Below the pieces are notes generated by a model. That model saw only the letters and a list, made by a program, of their open reading frames with translations. It was not told the DNA's origin and searched no databases. Positions 17,973 through 27,458 of a stretch of DNA of 64,000 nucleotides are shown in pieces. The DNA is taken from contig NZ_CP041243.1 in assembly GCF_006547065.1 (NCBI RefSeq), positions 3,115,001 through 3,179,000 of the forward strand, given 5' to 3'. The stretch comes from Brevundimonas sp. M20. GTDB lineage: Bacteria; Pseudomonadota; Alphaproteobacteria; Caulobacterales; Caulobacteraceae. The translations under genes and the position numbers were made by a program. Positions within the stretch are counted from its first letter, which is position 1. The number at the start of each line of letters is the position of its first letter.

Positions 17973-19193
17973 TCAGCCTCCGGTCGGCGCGACCGGAGCC
18001 GGCGCAGGCGTGGCGGCGGAGACGGCCTGGATCTGGGCCTGCGCGGCCAGACGGGCGGCCTCGGCGCGCGCGGCGATCTCGGCGGCAGCCTCGCGGGCGA
18101 GCGTCTGGGCGCGGGCGTTCAGCTGCGACAGCTGGGTCTGCTGGGCGGTCAGGGCCCCGCCGTGCTCGCCGTTCAGATAGACGTCGAAGGCGCCGAAGTC
18201 GGAGGCGTCGATCACCGCCGCCACATTGGCCGGGGCGCGCCAGGCCTCGCCGGCCGCGAGTTGGCGGGCGAACAGCACCCGGCCGTCGCCCATGCGCACC
18301 ACGATGGCGGCGGCCTTGCGGGCCTGGATCACCACATCCGAGGCGCTGGCGGAGGCGCCGTAAATGGCGCCGCGCGGATTGAAAGCCTTTGCAACCGGGG
18401 TGGCGGCGGCCGCGGCCGCGGCGGCCTCAGCCGGATCGATGCCGGTCAGCTGCATTTCGAGGCCGGGCGTGACGTAAAGAGCCGGAATGGTCTGGTCAGG
18501 CGGCGCCGGATGCGGCGCGGTCAGGCGCATATTGGCGTCCTGCCCCGGAATGGTGCCCACACGCCACGTCTCGGGCACCTCGGCGATGTCCGACGGCTGG
18601 GGCGCGCGCATCAGATTCACGCGCTGGAAGACGTTCCAGCCGACCACCGCGAACAGCAGCACGGCGCAGCCCGCGATCAGGCGGGGCGAATAGCGTTTCA
18701 CTTCCTCGAAGGCGACGCCGACGGGGGGCTGCAGCGGGACCGAAGGGTCCGGGCTCTCACGCTTGAACCGCTCGACCGCCAACTGCTCGTCCAGACCAAG
18801 GGCGCCAGCATAGGCGCGCACATAACCGATGGAGAAGACGCGGTTGGGAAGGATGGAGAAATCGTTCTGCTCCAGCGCGGTCAGATACCGGGCCGGCACG
18901 CGGGTCAGCGATGCGAGTTCAGCCAGCGAGCGACCAGAGTGGTCGCGCGCGATCTTCAGGCCTTCGCCCAGAGTCGGGGCATCCGTGACCGAAGGAACCA
19001 GATCCTTCCAGTCGCCGTGCGCACCATACTCTTCCGGGCCCTTGCCCGCATCCAGCGCCATGACGCTCGACCCCACACTCGACGGCGCGTCATCCACGCC
19101 CGCCGTACTCGAACCCGGCCCCTGTACCATATCGGGATGACAGTCGGGTCCTGCCCCCGCAGGCCCGCCGAACTCGCCTTGTGGATAACTCAT
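17973..19193 (-). CDS. RodZ-like protein: HTH domain, one membrane helix, DUF4115-like C-terminal domain
   Basis: The 406-residue protein has a disordered N-terminus, an Xre-type HTH around residues 74-140 (LGEGLKIARDHSGRSLAELA, VPARYLTALEQNDF), one membrane helix at about 171-189 (LIAGCAVLLFAVVGWNVF) and an extracytoplasmic domain with DVVIQARKAAAIVVRMGDGR as in DUF4115. This is the RodZ architecture; RodZ links MreB to the cell wall elongation machinery. The C-terminus is Ala/Gln-rich. The start is uncertain: ATG 19193 has no clear ribosome site and an internal Met at 19061 is possible. It lies between ptsP and ispG on the same strand. Confidence 0.85.
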   Translation of the reverse strand: MSYPQGEFGGPAGAGPDCHPDMVQGPGSSTAGVDDAPSSVGSSVMALDAGKGPEEYGAHGDWKDLVPSVTDAPTLGEGLKIARDHSGRSLAELASLTRVPARYLTALEQNDFSILPNRVFSIGYVRAYAGALGLDEQLAVERFKRESPDPSVPLQPPVGVAFEEVKRYSPRLIAGCAVLLFAVVGWNVFQRVNLMRAPQPSDIAEVPETWRVGTIPGQDANMRLTAPHPAPPDQTIPALYVTPGLEMQLTGIDPAEAAAAAAAATPVAKAFNPRGAIYGASASASDVVIQARKAAAIVVRMGDGRVLFARQLAAGEAWRAPANVAAVIDASDFGAFDVYLNGEHGGALTAQQTQLSQLNARAQTLAREAAAEIAARAEAARLAAQAQIQAVSAATPAPAPVAPTGG

Positions 19194-19250
19194 AAGAGTC
19201 GACCGTTCAATGATTTGTTAAGCACCCTGGCCGTTCCGGCCCCGGCACGA

Positions 19251-21518
19251 TCAAATCTGTACGTTCAACTTCCGGGCCAGAGTTTCGAGCTCGCCACGGA
19301 CCGAGCCGGACGATGATCCAAGCAGGCTGGTCATGCCCCGATGCGCCGCCGCCAGGTCGGTGGACAGGATCATTCGCTTCACCGGTCCCACACCCCCGGC
19401 CGGGGCCGAAAGACGGGTGAAACCCAGCGCCAGCAGGGCGAACGCCTCGAGCGGACGGCCCGCCAGTTCGCCACAGACCGAGACCGGCGTGCCGGTGTCG
19501 GCGCATTTCTTCTGGATTTCGGCCAGCGCGCGGAGCGCGGGGGGCGAAAGGGGATCGTACCGATCCGAGACCAGCGGGTTCGTGCGGTCAGCCGCGAACA
19601 TGTACTGGAACAGGTCATTGGACCCGATCGAGACGAAATCGGTCAGGGGCAACAGGGCGTCCAGGTGCCACAGAAGGCTGGGGCATTCGATCATCGCCCC
19701 GACCCGCAGCAGGGCGGGCAGTTCGCGGCCCCGTCGCCGCGCCCAGTCGCACTCGATATCGACCAGTTCGCGCGCGGCGCGGAACTCGTCGACCGTGGCG
19801 ATCATCGGGAACATCACGCGCAATTCGCGCCCGGCGGCGGCGCCCAGAAGCGCCCTGAGCTGCAGGCGAAGCATGGCCGGCCGGTCCAGACCCAGACGGA
19901 TGGCGCGACGGCCGAGCGCCGGGTTCTCTTCCCGCTCGGTCTCCAGATAGGGCAGAACCTTGTCGCCGCCGATGTCGAGGGTGCGGAAGGTGACCGGGCG
20001 GTCGCCCGCCGTGTCGAGCACCAGCCGATAAAGGGCGGTCTGGCTGTCCAGACGCGGCAGTTCTTCCGAGACCATGAACTGGAACTCGGTGCGGAACAGG
20101 CCGATGCCCTCCGCGCCGGTTGCATCAAGATTTTCCAGATCGACAGCCAGACCGGCATTGGTCAGCAGGCTGATCCGCTGGCCGTCGGCGGTGACGGCGG
20201 GCACATCGCGCAGCTTGGCGAACTCGGCCTGCCTCTGGTTGCGGACCTCCATCCGCGACTGGACCGCCGACAGCATGTCGGGACGCGGGCGCAGATAGGC
20301 CTCGCCGGTCTCGCCGTCGGCGATGACCAGATCGCCCTCCGACAGGCGATCCCGCAGCCCCTGCAGGCGGCCGACGCAGGGGATGCCGAGCGCGCGGGCG
20401 ACGATGGCCGCGTGACTGGCCGCTGAACCTTCTTCCAGCAGCAAGCCTCTCAGCTTGTTGCGCGGATATTCGAGCAAGTCCGCCGGACCGAGGTTGCGGG
20501 CCACCAGAATGGCGTCGTCCGGCAGGTCGCGCGTGCCCGGGCTGTCGCCCGCCAGCACACGCAGCAGACGGTTGGCCAGATCCTCGAAATCGTGCAGCCG
20601 TTCCTTGATGTAAGGGTCGCGGGCCTTGGCGAAGCGGGCGCGGTGCTCGTTGCGAACCCGGTCAACGGCAGCCTCGGCGGTCAGGCCGGTGCGGACGGCC
20701 TCTTCCAGCGACCGGTTCCAGCCCCGGTCGTCGGCGAACATCCGGTAGGTTTCCAGCACCTCGAATGACTGGCCCGCCAGCTTGCCCTGCCCGCCCTCCA
20801 GCATGGCGTCGATATTGGCCTTCAACCCGATCAGGGCCTCGCGCAGGCGGATTTCCTCGACCTGCTGGTTCTCGGCGAGAAGGTTTTCGGGCGCGACCGG
20901 CGCCTCGTGCAGGACGACATGACCGAAGGCCAGACCTTCGGCGAACCGCTGCCCCTTGAGGCGCTCCGGACGGTGCGGGGCGACCTCGATGTCGCGCAAC
21001 TCTTCCTGACCCAGCAGCTCGCCGGAAGCCACGGTCTCGGCCAGCACCATGGCGATGGTCTGGATGTCCTCGACCTCGTCCTCGTCGTAGCGGCGCTCGG
21101 ACCGGTTCTGGACGACCAGAACGCCGATGGCGCGACCACCGCGCAGCAGGGGCGCGCCGAGGAAGGCGTGGTAGGGGTCTTCGCCCGTTTCCGGACGATA
21201 GGAGAAGCTGGGATGCGACGGCGCGTCCGACAGGCTGATCGGACCGGCGCTGCGGGCGACCTCGCCCACCAGGCCCTCGCCGGGGCGAAGGCGGGTGTTG
21301 TGGACAGCGTCCGGCTTCAGACCCTGGGTGGCGAACAGCTCCAGCTCGCCCGACGCCCGGCGCAGATAGATGGAGCACACCTCGGCGACCATCGACTGGG
21401 CGATGATGCGCACCACGGTGTCGAGCCGTTCCTGAGCCGGCGCGGCCCCCGCCATAGCCTCGCGGATCTGGCGAAGGAGGTTACGCGGCCCCCTCGTCGT
21501 CAATCCGCCAACCGGCAT
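19251..21518 (-). CDS. ptsP: Phosphoenolpyruvate-protein phosphotransferase PtsP (enzyme I-Ntr)
   Basis: The 755-residue protein has an N-terminal GAF domain (about 20-170, including STVVRIIAQSM-like and GEGLVGEVARSAGPISLSDA segments) followed by enzyme I domains. The phospho-histidine is in EGSAASHAAIVARALGIP, and the PEP-binding barrel shows GIGLFRTEFQFM and SIGSNDLFQYMFAADRTNP. PtsP starts the nitrogen-related phosphotransfer chain (PtsP to NPr to EIIA-Ntr). In Caulobacter this chain senses glutamine and influences ppGpp. It follows lysC by 50 bp on the same strand, a conserved pairing. Confidence 0.95.
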   Translation of the reverse strand: MPVGGLTTRGPRNLLRQIREAMAGAAPAQERLDTVVRIIAQSMVAEVCSIYLRRASGELELFATQGLKPDAVHNTRLRPGEGLVGEVARSAGPISLSDAPSHPSFSYRPETGEDPYHAFLGAPLLRGGRAIGVLVVQNRSERRYDEDEVEDIQTIAMVLAETVASGELLGQEELRDIEVAPHRPERLKGQRFAEGLAFGHVVLHEAPVAPENLLAENQQVEEIRLREALIGLKANIDAMLEGGQGKLAGQSFEVLETYRMFADDRGWNRSLEEAVRTGLTAEAAVDRVRNEHRARFAKARDPYIKERLHDFEDLANRLLRVLAGDSPGTRDLPDDAILVARNLGPADLLEYPRNKLRGLLLEEGSAASHAAIVARALGIPCVGRLQGLRDRLSEGDLVIADGETGEAYLRPRPDMLSAVQSRMEVRNQRQAEFAKLRDVPAVTADGQRISLLTNAGLAVDLENLDATGAEGIGLFRTEFQFMVSEELPRLDSQTALYRLVLDTAGDRPVTFRTLDIGGDKVLPYLETEREENPALGRRAIRLGLDRPAMLRLQLRALLGAAAGRELRVMFPMIATVDEFRAARELVDIECDWARRRGRELPALLRVGAMIECPSLLWHLDALLPLTDFVSIGSNDLFQYMFAADRTNPLVSDRYDPLSPPALRALAEIQKKCADTGTPVSVCGELAGRPLEAFALLALGFTRLSAPAGGVGPVKRMILSTDLAAAHRGMTSLLGSSSGSVRGELETLARKLNVQI

Positions 21519-21568
21519 GGCCCCTCCCGAAAGTCAGCGCTCCAGATGGGCGCCGCAAAGCTTGATTT

Positions 21569-22843
21569 CTAGACGGCTTCCAGTCCGTAAGCCGAATGAA
21601 GCGCACGAACCGCGAGCTCAGCATAGGCCGCATCGATCAGAACACTGATCTTGATCTCCGAGGTGGAGATGGCCTGGAACTTCACACCCTTGTCCGCCAG
21701 CGCCTTGAACATGGTCTGGGCGACGCCCGCATGACTGCGCATCCCGACCCCGACGACCGAAACCTTCGCCACGTCCTCATCGACGCGCAACTCCTCGAAA
21801 CCGATATCGGTCTGGGTCGCTCGCATCAGTTCGGCGGCGCGCTGGGCGTCACGGCGACCGGTGGTGAAGGTCAGGTTGACGGTGCCGGCGGTTCGGGCCT
21901 GCGACTGGACGATCATGTCCACGTTCACATTGGCCTCGGCCAGACGGGTGAAGACGTCGGCGGGCGCGTCGACCCGGTCGGACAGGCCCAGCAGGGTGAT
22001 GCGGGCTTCGTCACGGCTCATGGTCACACCGGACACGATGCGCTTTTCCACGATCTCCTCCTCGTCGCAGATCAGGGTTCCGCCCTTGTCGGGCATGACG
22101 CCGTCGGCGTCAGGTTCGATAAAGCTGGACAGAACCCGGACAGGGACCTGTTTCGCCATGGCCAGTTCGACCGAGCGGGTCTGCAGCACCTTGGCGCCCA
22201 GCGAGGCCATCTCCAGCATCTCCTCATAGGAGACCTTTTCGAGGCGGCGGGCACGGGATTCGATGCGTGGGTCGGTCGTGTAAACGCCGTCGACGTCCGT
22301 ATAGATGTCGCAGGGGCACTCCAGCGCCGCCGCCACGGCCACCGCCGAGGTGTCCGAACCGCCGCGACCGAGCGTGGTGATCCGGCCGTCCTTCGTCACA
22401 CCCTGGAAGCCGGGGACGATGGCGATCTGGCCGGTGTCGAGCGCGGCGCCCAGCACCTCGCCCGGCACGTCCTCGATGCGGGCGCGGCCGTGGGCGTCGT
22501 CGGTGATGATGGGAATCTGCCAGCCCATCCAGCTGCGGGCGTTGAGGCCCATGTTGCGCAGGGTCAGGGCCAGCAGGCCAGAGGTCACCTGCTCGCCCGA
22601 GGCGACGACGACGTCGTACTCGTCGTCCGACATCTCGATGCCGGCGGCCGGGCGGCCCGCGCCGTCCGTCCAGGCGACCAGTTCATTGGTCTTTCCCGCC
22701 ATGGCCGACACGACGACAGCGATTTTCTTGCCCGAAGCAGCCTCGGCCGCGACGATACGGGCGGCGCGACGGATACGCTCGAGGTCGCCCATCGACGTTC
22801 CGCCGAACTTCATCACCAGTCGCTGTGAGTCGGTCCGCGTCAT
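21569..22843 (-). CDS. lysC: Aspartate kinase
   Basis: LysC phosphorylates aspartate, the first step toward lysine, threonine, methionine and diaminopimelate. The 424-residue protein starts VMKFGGTSMGDLERIRR, has the TLGRGGSDTSAVAVAAALEC nucleotide/substrate segment and two C-terminal ACT domains (TLLGLSDRVDAPADVFTRLA, VSVVGVGMRSHAGVAQTMFK) for feedback control by amino acids. Within the gene a second start for a beta subunit cannot be judged. It is divergent from ubiG across 55 bp and followed by ptsP. Confidence 0.96.
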   Translation of the reverse strand: MTRTDSQRLVMKFGGTSMGDLERIRRAARIVAAEAASGKKIAVVVSAMAGKTNELVAWTDGAGRPAAGIEMSDDEYDVVVASGEQVTSGLLALTLRNMGLNARSWMGWQIPIITDDAHGRARIEDVPGEVLGAALDTGQIAIVPGFQGVTKDGRITTLGRGGSDTSAVAVAAALECPCDIYTDVDGVYTTDPRIESRARRLEKVSYEEMLEMASLGAKVLQTRSVELAMAKQVPVRVLSSFIEPDADGVMPDKGGTLICDEEEIVEKRIVSGVTMSRDEARITLLGLSDRVDAPADVFTRLAEANVNVDMIVQSQARTAGTVNLTFTTGRRDAQRAAELMRATQTDIGFEELRVDEDVAKVSVVGVGMRSHAGVAQTMFKALADKGVKFQAISTSEIKISVLIDAAYAELAVRALHSAYGLEAV

Positions 22844-22898
22844 CCTGACAGGCTGCTCCGTGCTTGCATGAAACGGCGCGCGGGTTCATCGCTGCGCC

Positions 22899-23699
22899 AT
22901 GGCTGCTTCTAACGGCACGGTATCGGCGCGCAAACCCCAAAGCGGGGCGGAATTCCACGATCAGGCGGAAGGACCGTCGATCGACCCCGCCGACGTGGCC
23001 CGCTTTTCCGCCCAGGCCGCCGAATGGTGGGACGCGCGCGGCCCCTTCGCGCCGCTGCACCGCTTCAATCCCGCGCGGCTGGCGTTCGTGCGCGACCGGG
23101 TCGCCGAACGGTTCGGGCGCGACCCGAAGCGGCGCGAGGCCTTCGCCGGGCTGACCCTTCTGGACGTCGGCTGCGGCGGCGGCCTGATCGCCGAGCCCAT
23201 GCGCCGCCTCGGCTTTGAGGTGACGGCGGCGGACGCCTCCAGCGAGAACATCGGCACTGCCCGCGCCCACGCGGAGCAGTCGGGCCTCGACATCACCTAT
23301 CGCGCCGCGACAGTGGAGCAACTTGAAACCGAAGGCGCGGGTCCGTTCGACGTGGTCCTGACCATGGAGGTGATCGAGCATGTCGCCGATCCGGAGGCCT
23401 TCGTGCGCGCCTGCTCGCGGCTGGTCAAACCGGGCGGCATCATGATCGTCGCCACCCTGAACCGAACCCTGAAGGCGCTGGCGCTGGGCAAGTTCGCGGC
23501 TGAATATGTGCTGCGCTGGGTGCCCGCCGGAACCCATGACTGGAACCAGTTCCTGAAGCCGGACGAAATCCGCGCCATGCTGGCGGACGAGCCCCTGACC
23601 GTCACCGGCCCGTTCGGACTAGCGTTCAACCCGCTCACTGCCCGGTGGAGCGAGGGCGATTCCGACATCAACTACATGATGGTCGCCACGCGGGACTGA
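22899..23699 (+). CDS. ubiG: UbiG O-methyltransferase of ubiquinone synthesis
   Basis: UbiG does both O-methylations in ubiquinone biosynthesis with SAM. The 266-residue product has the family N-terminal [20 protein letters not shown] and LHRFNPARL, the SAM motif [33 protein letters not shown] and the C-terminal segment [14 protein letters not shown]. Length is typical. It faces lysC head to head; the 55-bp gap must hold both promoters. Confidence 0.96.
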   Translation: MAASNGTVSARKPQSGAEFHDQAEGPSIDPADVARFSAQAAEWWDARGPFAPLHRFNPARLAFVRDRVAERFGRDPKRREAFAGLTLLDVGCGGGLIAEPMRRLGFEVTAADASSENIGTARAHAEQSGLDITYRAATVEQLETEGAGPFDVVLTMEVIEHVADPEAFVRACSRLVKPGGIMIVATLNRTLKALALGKFAAEYVLRWVPAGTHDWNQFLKPDEIRAMLADEPLTVTGPFGLAFNPLTARWSEGDSDINYMMVATRD

Positions 23700-23805
23700 G
23701 ACCCGCCTTACGACGATTTCACTTACCTGACCGTGTTTTAACGGGACCGGGACCTGGGCTCATGCGACCCCTTGTGGCGTCAACTTCGCCTTGGGGAACA
23801 CCACC

Positions 23806-24033
23806 ATGAAACGCTTGATCATCGTCGCGGCCGTCGCAGCCGCCGCCCTGCTGAACGCCGCCTGCGTCACCGTTATCGGGATGGACGACACCGACTATCG
23901 CTGGACCGGCGAGAACGCCCAGCCGTTCGACGGCGCGCGCGATGCCTGCCGCAACAGCGCCGGCGGGGCCGAGGGCTCGACCGCCTTCGTCCAGTGCATG
24001 GCCGAAAAGGGCTGGACCCGCGTCAAGGACTAA
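23806..24033 (+). CDS. Small lipoprotein of unknown function
   Basis: The 75-residue product starts at ATG 23806 (MKRLIIVAAVAAAALLNAAC), a lipoprotein signal with Cys at position 20. The mature part (DDTDYRWTGENAQPFDGARD, ACRNSAGG, FVQCMAEKGWTRVKD) has two further cysteines that could form a disulfide, and its ending resembles small periplasmic proteins of Caulobacterales. Its stop overlaps the stop of the convergent GNAT gene by 4 nt. The 106-bp gap before it shows no promoter I can assign. Confidence 0.75.
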   Translation: MKRLIIVAAVAAAALLNAACVTVIGMDDTDYRWTGENAQPFDGARDACRNSAGGAEGSTAFVQCMAEKGWTRVKD

Positions 24034-24563
24034 AGCGGGCGCACCATGTAGCGGGCGTCGGAGCCATAGGAGGCCAGCTTGGCCGCCATCTCCGGCGTCT
24101 CGCGCACGACAAAACCGTGGCGCGCCCAGAAGGGCGCGGCGTCATTGACCGCGACCAGCGCCACCGCGGGCCAGCCCGCCGCCTTGGACGCCGCCGCCAG
24201 TTGTTCGACGACCACTCCCGGATAGCCGCCGCCGCGGGCGTCGGGATGCAGGGCCAGGTCGTGCAGATACATGACCGAGGCGTCCGACGGGACGCCCCCA
24301 AGCAGGGTGTTGAGGGCGGGCGCGCTGTCCGGTCGCCATGGATAGGCGACCATATAGCCCTTCGGTTCTCCCGGTCCGTCCGCCAGCACGAAACAGCCGG
24401 ACGGGTTCAGGGAAAGTCGGTTCTCGAACAGATCGCGACCCTCGAAATGATCCGGAAAGCCGATCACGGCGATGGCGGCGACCGCATCGAGGTCGGCCAC
24501 CGTCATCGGCCGCCAGGTCAGGCGGGGCAGTTGCTGTTGAATTCCGCCTTGTGGAACCGCCAC
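24030..24563 (-). CDS. GNAT family N-acetyltransferase
   Basis: The 177-residue protein has the GNAT fold with LTWRPMTVADLDAVAAIAVI at the N-terminus and the acetyl-CoA-binding segment VMYLHDLALHPDARGGGYPG. The C-terminus ends with GFVVRETPEM. Because LTWRP belongs to the first strand of the fold, the start must be upstream of Met 24506; GTG 24563 fits and overlaps the preceding DUF6265 gene by 46 nt. The substrate is unknown. Confidence 0.82.
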   Translation of the reverse strand: MAVPQGGIQQQLPRLTWRPMTVADLDAVAAIAVIGFPDHFEGRDLFENRLSLNPSGCFVLADGPGEPKGYMVAYPWRPDSAPALNTLLGGVPSDASVMYLHDLALHPDARGGGYPGVVVEQLAAASKAAGWPAVALVAVNDAAPFWARHGFVVRETPEMAAKLASYGSDARYMVRPL

Positions 24564-24988
24564 CGGATGGTCCTCGTCTGTCCGTCAATCTCGCCCTCGA
24601 TCCGGGCGTTCAGCATATCGCCGTCGCGTTCATAGATGACCCGTTTGGGGAAGTCGTGGGCGGCCTGCTCGAAGACCACCCGGTTCGGGCCGGACTCGAG
24701 GACCGGGAAGGTTGTCGGCGCCTGTCCCTCGGGGATGGCGAAATAGCCGAAGGGCGCATCCGGCGCCGGGCCGGTCGGGGCGATGCGGGCCAGCTCCCAG
24801 CCGACGCGACCATCGCGGACAGTGATCGAGCTTCCGGCCATCAGCCCCAGACGCGGCGGGCTCCAGGTCTCCGCCACCTCACGCCCGCCGTCACAGGACA
24901 GCCAGTAGCCCGCCATCCAGCCGAGATCCGGGCGCAAATCGGCCTGCGGGCTCAGGACGGCGGCGGTCATCGTCAGGGCGGTCAGCAT
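24518..24988 (-). CDS. DUF6265-type exported protein
   Basis: The 156-residue product has a short signal-like start (MLTALTMTAAVLSPQ) and the pattern LGWMAGYWLSCDGGREVAET, VVFEQAAHDFPKRVIYERDG and LNARIEGEIDGQTRTIRW, which matches DUF6265 proteins. These look like small lipocalin-like beta barrels, but no function is known. It is followed with overlap by the GNAT gene, so they are translated from one mRNA. Confidence 0.8.
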   Translation of the reverse strand: MLTALTMTAAVLSPQADLRPDLGWMAGYWLSCDGGREVAETWSPPRLGLMAGSSITVRDGRVGWELARIAPTGPAPDAPFGYFAIPEGQAPTTFPVLESGPNRVVFEQAAHDFPKRVIYERDGDMLNARIEGEIDGQTRTIRWRFHKAEFNSNCPA

Positions 24989-25018
24989 CTCGGGTCTCCC
25001 TCCGGGTTCGAAGGCAAG

Positions 25019-25858
25019 CTAGGCCGGGTGGTCGGTATCCGGCTTGTAGGTTTGCGACGCGATGGCGCGGGCCAGCGCCTGCTGCTCCCGCGCCCATTCG
25101 GTGGCGGTGCAGCCGAGAAAGCGGCGGAAGTCGCGGGCCATCTGGGGCTGGTCGAAATATCCGGCTTCCAATCCTGCGCCGAGCCAGCTCTCGGCCCCGG
25201 GCCTGCCGGGATGGGCGGCGTGATCGAACACCCGGCGGAACCGGAAGATGGACCGCAGCATGCGGGGCGAGACCCCGACCCGGTCGGCGAAGCGGCGCTG
25301 GAGGGCGCGCCGGTCAGCCGGCGAGCGCGCCGGTGAAGGCTGGTCCGTCGCGGCAAGGCCGATCTCATCACGGACGACAGGATCAATCCGCCAATCGGAC
25401 CGCGACCGTCGTGCATCCAGCCATCGGACGAACGCCTCGGCCTGCCCGGCCGGGTCTCCGGCGGGAGCGGTGAACCCCGCCAGGCGGTCCGTCATGTCGA
25501 GCCGTCTGTCCGTCGCGCTGTCGAGAGACCGGCCCAGCCAATCGCGGGCGCCGTCCGGTTCAAACCGGATCGCCACAAGCTCGGTCGGCCCGACAGGGCG
25601 CAGTGCGAGAGGGCGCGTCATCTGGCCGGCGAAGATGGCGGCGGGCTGAATCCGCCAGGCTCCGTCCTCGTCCTGTTCCTCATAAGGGGAGCCGATGTCG
25701 AAGATCAGCTCCGGACAGCCATCCGGCGCGATCCGCTGGACCACCGGCGCGGGATCAGGGTCGGCATAGGTCCAGATGACGCGCACAAAGGGCTTGAGGG
25801 CCGCGGGCGGTTCGAACTCCTCATAGCGCTCCCCCTCCCCCGACACGGCCCCGGACAT
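25019..25858 (-). CDS. AraC family transcriptional regulator with DUF6597-like N-domain
   Basis: The 279-residue protein has an N-terminal sensor domain (ALKPFVRVIWTYADPDPAPV, RIAPDGCPELIFDIGSPY) of the kind found in AraC proteins with DUF6597. The C-terminal AraC HTH follows (FADRVGVSPRMLRSIFRFRR, EAGYFDQPQMARDFRRFLGC). The arrangement suggests activation or repression in response to a small ligand. It lies 3 bp after the DUF1178 gene and just before DUF6265, so it may control its own cluster. Target genes are unknown. Confidence 0.88.
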   Translation of the reverse strand: MSGAVSGEGERYEEFEPPAALKPFVRVIWTYADPDPAPVVQRIAPDGCPELIFDIGSPYEEQDEDGAWRIQPAAIFAGQMTRPLALRPVGPTELVAIRFEPDGARDWLGRSLDSATDRRLDMTDRLAGFTAPAGDPAGQAEAFVRWLDARRSRSDWRIDPVVRDEIGLAATDQPSPARSPADRRALQRRFADRVGVSPRMLRSIFRFRRVFDHAAHPGRPGAESWLGAGLEAGYFDQPQMARDFRRFLGCTATEWAREQQALARAIASQTYKPDTDHPA

Positions 25859-25861
25859 GGC

Positions 25862-26296
25862 TCAGTGAACTCCGGACTTGTCCGGCGGGATGTCAGGGAG
25901 CGGCGCGACCGGGACCCCGTCGTCGCGCAGCTTCTTCACATCGGCGGGGGTCGCCTCGCCATAGATTTCGCGCTTCTCGGACCGGCCTTCATGGATGTCG
26001 CGGGCTTCGCGCGCGAAGGCGTCGCCCACGTAGTCGAAATTCCGCTCGACGTGGCTGCGCACCTCGCGGGCCGCCTCCATCATCATGGTTCGCATCTTCG
26101 CCTGCATGTCCGCGGCGGGCGCGGACTTCCTCGTGCCGGACACCGACGGCGCCATGATCTGTTTGGACACCGCGCGCGAGCCGCACATCGGGCATTCGAC
26201 CAGTCCCCGCGCGGCCTGATCGTCATAGTCCGAAGACGATCCGAACCACGCCTCGAACCCGTGGCTCCCGTCACAGATCAGGGCGTAGCGGATCAT
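25862..26296 (-). CDS. DUF1178 family protein
   Basis: The 144-residue protein starts MIRYALICDGSHGFEAWFGS and has a CPMCGS metal-ribbon-like motif and EVRSHVERNFDYVGDAFARE, which define DUF1178. The family is widespread in alphaproteobacteria next to the nitrilase gene, as here (ATGA overlap). Function is unknown; the cysteine pair plus upstream Cys/His suggests a small zinc ribbon. Confidence 0.9.
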   Translation of the reverse strand: MIRYALICDGSHGFEAWFGSSSDYDDQAARGLVECPMCGSRAVSKQIMAPSVSGTRKSAPAADMQAKMRTMMMEAAREVRSHVERNFDYVGDAFAREARDIHEGRSEKREIYGEATPADVKKLRDDGVPVAPLPDIPPDKSGVH

Positions 26297-27141
26297 GCAG
26301 GGATCGGGGACGGGGGCGCGAACACGCGGTCGTGGGTCAACTGCGGCACGGCATTGCGCGCTGTTTCGACCGCATCGAAGTCCAGGGTGGCGAACAGGAC
26401 GCCGGGCTCGTCATTATCGAGTTTGGCGATTACCTCGCCCCAGGGCGCGACAATGGTGGAACGCCCCCACGTCATGCGACCATCCTCATGCTCCCCCGCC
26501 TGCGCCGGGGCGAGGATGTAGGCGCCGCTCTCGATGGCGCGGGCGCGCAGCAGGATTTCCCAATGCGCCTCGCCCGTCGGAACGGTGAAGGCGGCGGGGA
26601 CGGCGATCATGGAGGCCCCGGCCTTGGCCAGCGCCCGATGCAGCTGCGGGAAGCGGATGTCGTAGCAGATGGTCAGGCCCAGCCCGCCCCACGGCGTCGG
26701 AGCCACAACCGCACCGTCGCCGGGCCGCACCGTCGCGCTTTCGCGCCAGCGCTCGCCGGTCGGCAGGTCGACGTCATAGACGTGCAGCTTGTCATAGGTC
26801 GCGACCACCTCGCCCTGATCATCAATCAGCAGGGAGCGATTGGCGGCGCGCTCGTCGCCTGCGTGGCCTGACTTCACAATGGCAGAGCCGATCAGCAGCC
26901 AGACCCCCAGGTCCTTCGCCAGATCGCGCAATCGGACGACCACCTCGTCCCGGTCATCCGTCGTCAGGACAGCCTCGCGGGCGTCCTTGTCCCGGATCAG
27001 GAAGTTGGTGGCCTCGGGCGTCAGGATCAGCTGCGCCCCGCCCTGCGCCGCCTGACGGATCAGGGGCTCGACATGGGCGAAGGCCGCCGCCGGAGAAGCC
27101 GGGGTGCGGGTCTGGACAAGGGCGACGGGAAGCGTGGTCAT
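26293..27141 (-). CDS. Carbon-nitrogen hydrolase (nitrilase superfamily, Nit1-like)
   Basis: The 282-residue protein carries the Glu-Lys-Cys catalytic triad of the family: Glu in LILTPEATNFL, Lys in ATYDKLHVYDVDLP and Cys in GLTICYDIRFPQLHRALAKA. It is most like Nit1/NIT-type amidases; deaminated glutathione amidase is a plausible activity because the gene sits next to glutaredoxin, but that is inference. It overlaps grxC and DUF1178 by ATGA on both sides, which shows tight coupling. Confidence 0.9.
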   Translation of the reverse strand: MTTLPVALVQTRTPASPAAAFAHVEPLIRQAAQGGAQLILTPEATNFLIRDKDAREAVLTTDDRDEVVVRLRDLAKDLGVWLLIGSAIVKSGHAGDERAANRSLLIDDQGEVVATYDKLHVYDVDLPTGERWRESATVRPGDGAVVAPTPWGGLGLTICYDIRFPQLHRALAKAGASMIAVPAAFTVPTGEAHWEILLRARAIESGAYILAPAQAGEHEDGRMTWGRSTIVAPWGEVIAKLDNDEPGVLFATLDFDAVETARNAVPQLTHDRVFAPPSPIPA

Positions 27142-27395
27142 GCGGCCAGCAATGGGTCCAGCCCGCCCTTGCGGTCAAGCGCGTGCAGATCGTCCGAACC
27201 GCCGATGTGCTGGTCGTTGATGAAAATCTGCGGGAAGGTCATCCGGCCCTTCGAGCGCTGGATCATCTCCTGCTTCTTCTCCGGATCGTTCGACGCGACG
27301 ATCTCGGTGTAGTCCACGCCCTTTTTCGTCAGCAAGGCTTCCGCCATAGCGCAGTAGGGGCAACCGGGCTTGGTGTAGATGACGACTTCGGCCAA
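27138..27395 (-). CDS. grxC: Glutaredoxin 3
   Basis: The 85-residue protein has the CPYC active site (VVIYTKPGCPYCAMAEALL), the cis-proline segment MTFPQIFINDQHIGGSDDL and normal GrxC length. It reduces protein disulfides and glutathione mixed disulfides. The best start is TTG 27395 preceded by GGAGAG; a TTG at 27407 would add four residues and contain the ribosome site. It lies between comF and the nitrilase gene and overlaps the latter by ATGA. Confidence 0.95.
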   Translation of the reverse strand: MAEVVIYTKPGCPYCAMAEALLTKKGVDYTEIVASNDPEKKQEMIQRSKGRMTFPQIFINDQHIGGSDDLHALDRKGGLDPLLAA

Positions 27396-27458
27396 ATCTC
27401 TCTCCAACTCGAAAAGCGCCCCGCCTGCCTGAAACTCCGCAGGGTCAGGGTGTTTCCC